Part shown: piece by piece, positions 41,419-42,201 of the stretch
Layout of the letters: the number at the start of each line of letters is the position of its first letter
Numbering within the stretch: position 1 is the stretch's first letter
Source: a virus
IMG/VR virus record: IMGVR_UViG_3300024259_000072
Location: 1 to 42,201 of that record
Length of the DNA stretch: 42,201 nucleotides
Direction: 5' to 3' (one strand)
Position numbers and translations under genes: made by a program
Notes under the pieces: generated by a model
Databases searched by the model: none
Seen by the model: only the letters and a program-made list of their open reading frames with translations
Told to the model about the DNA's origin: nothing

Positions 41419-41627
41419 TACTCATCACCTTTTTTATATTGATATAAAAATTTCTTAGGAAATCTAGTTTCATGTAATCTAAAGTTTAACATTTTACTTC
41501 TTCTAAGACTTCTAAATTTCCTAGTATAAGAACCTACATTAATTGGATGTTTACATAAGTTGTTAATATTCTTAGCATCCATCCATTCAGGATAATGTTG
41601 TTTCAAAATAGATATAATTTCATCCAC
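41418..41627 (-). CDS. Possible winged-helix or helix-turn-helix protein
   Basis: 69 residues from GTG 41627 after AGTGATTAG; the frame from 41636 begins inside that site. A helix VDEIISILKQHYPEW, then MDAKNINNLC and a basic SYTRKFRSLRRSKML helix followed by a wing-like FRLHETRF, fits a small DNA-binding domain. Coupled to neighbours on both sides. Confidence 0.55.
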   Translation of the reverse strand: MDEIISILKQHYPEWMDAKNINNLCKHPINVGSYTRKFRSLRRSKMLNFRLHETRFPKKFLYQYKKGDE

Positions 41628-41632
41628 ACTAA

Positions 41633-41917
41633 TCACTTCATTATTTTAGAACTCTTTGTTAAAGCATCCATACAGATACCTACCATTACAAAATATAAAA
41701 CTACCCAAGCAATTACTATCCAGAATCCTCTTAATCCTATTCCTCTAAGTATCCAATTTGTGAAATCCCTTATACCAGTACCTAACATAAACAACATAAT
41801 TATTGTAGTTGTTATCAATGAAGTAGTAATTATCCTTCCGTTCTCTTTAAGTAATATTTCTGTTTCTTTACTAATTGGTTCTTTCAAAGGTAATTCTATT
41901 TTATCTAATTTACTCAT
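41633..41917 (-). CDS. Two-segment membrane protein, first gene of right arm
   Basis: 94 residues from ATG 41917 after GGTGAAAG. A longer frame reaches 41971 but would read through the promoter. Residues 1-28 are charged; membrane segments are at about 30-49 and 66-85. First gene behind a strong promoter; it may be early and act at the host membrane. No family recognised. Confidence 0.65.
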   Translation of the reverse strand: MSKLDKIELPLKEPISKETEILLKENGRIITTSLITTTIIMLFMLGTGIRDFTNWILRGIGLRGFWIVIAWVVLYFVMVGICMDALTKSSKIMK

Positions 41918-42201
41918 TTTACTTTCACCATGTTTATATGGAATGTTTATATATTTATAAACCTTTCTCACCCTAGCTCCTTACACAAAACGAGTAAGTT
42001 AAAAAACTTACACAACGTTTATTGTGTATATATGTTAATTCCTTATGTTAGCTTACGACCTTTACTTTATTTATGAAACAGGTTTTTTTTTAAAAACACC
42101 TTCCCTAACGTTCCTTCGGTTTCTCGGGTTAGTGGCTTGTATACATAGTATATAACATACTGTATATATATATAATAATAATAATAATACTAATACATAA
42201 G
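41918..42201. other. Right terminal noncoding region
   Basis: No gene. It holds two adjacent hairpins, GTAAGTT/AACTTAC (41994-42011) and CACAA/TTGTG (about 42010-42026), a repeat CTTACACAA at 41980-41988 and 42007-42015, and a run of AAT/ATA units from about 42164 to 42190. CTAAC/GTTAG near 42103-42135 may pair. The reverse complement of the 9-mer repeat also occurs at 1621-1629. This is the best candidate for an origin or packaging region. Confidence 0.45.
41954..41968 (-). promoter_or_regulatory. Archaeal promoter of the right arm
   Basis: BRE AGAAAGG (41968-41962) and TTTATAAA (41961-41954). It shares the 13-mer AGAAAGGTTTATA with the promoter before the portal gene. A start near 41930 gives a leader of about 13 bases before ATG 41917. 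Confidence 0.7.

Noticed and set aside
41595-41960. Opposite-strand frame of 121 codons at the right end
   Set aside because: Antisense to a membrane protein gene with promoter and ribosome binding site; runs through the promoter.
42164-42201. AAT/ATA microsatellite as a terminal repeat
   Set aside because: No matching repeat at the left end. It may simply be AT-rich slippage.
1-42201. Integrated provirus with attachment sites or integrase
   Set aside because: No recombinase, transposase, tRNA fragment or flanking host gene was found, and the two arms run cleanly to the window ends.

Overview
This AT-rich window reads as a complete or nearly complete genome of a head-tailed double-stranded DNA virus (HK97-type capsid, tail with a tape measure) that infects an archaeon. 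The archaeal assignment rests on four things: two promoters share the 13-mer AGAAAGGTTTATA (a BRE followed by a TATA box); ribosome binding sites of the GGAGGTGAT type lie a few bases before most starts; the replication proteins look archaeal (an archaeo-eukaryotic-type primase, a Cas4-like nuclease, an AAA+ ATPase with a winged helix); and there are no bacterial -35/-10 promoters or sigma-dependent regulators. Two exported proteins with Sec signal peptides have a style I associate with DPANN archaea, but the host cannot be fixed from the sequence. I see no integrase, insertion sequence, CRISPR array or canonical tRNA.

Layout: two opposed transcription arms meet at a shared terminator near 16.37 kb. 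The left arm (321-16369, + strand) is the replication and takeover half. It holds many very small genes, about twenty of them with paired cysteines (zinc-ribbon-like), with a replication set between them: a candidate ssDNA-binding protein (5910), AAA+ ATPase (6702), Cas4-like nuclease (8227), DNA methyltransferase with an added zinc ribbon (9245), winged-helix protein (10659), SAM methyltransferase (11187), primase (11956) and RusA resolvase (14044). Noncoding structure includes a compact multibranch, tRNA-like RNA candidate (4394-4463), a structured leader (1593-1715) and several hairpin/T-run terminators.

The right arm (41917 back to 16390, - strand) starts with small membrane and DNA-binding proteins, then the virion genes in classic order: terminase small and large subunits, portal, protease-scaffold, decoration protein, major capsid protein, accessory head proteins, connector, tail completion and terminator proteins, putative tail tube, tail chaperones, tape measure, baseplate proteins and a glycine-rich tip protein. 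It ends in a lysis-like cassette: a papain-family (C1) peptidase and two small membrane proteins. Two insertions stand out: a pair of Sec-exported proteins (one with a LamG-like lectin domain) inside the head module, and a SAM methyltransferase plus glycosyltransferase inside the tail module.

The two window ends (41918-42201 and 1-320) are gene-poor, carry divergent promoters, hairpins and short repeats, and would form one control region of about 600 bases if the genome is circular or circularly permuted. That region is the best candidate for an origin or a packaging site. The main oddities are a frameshift at a run of seven T in a small tail-region gene, a probable ATT start for the protease-scaffold gene, a noncoding element present once in each arm, and several small genes nested inside others.
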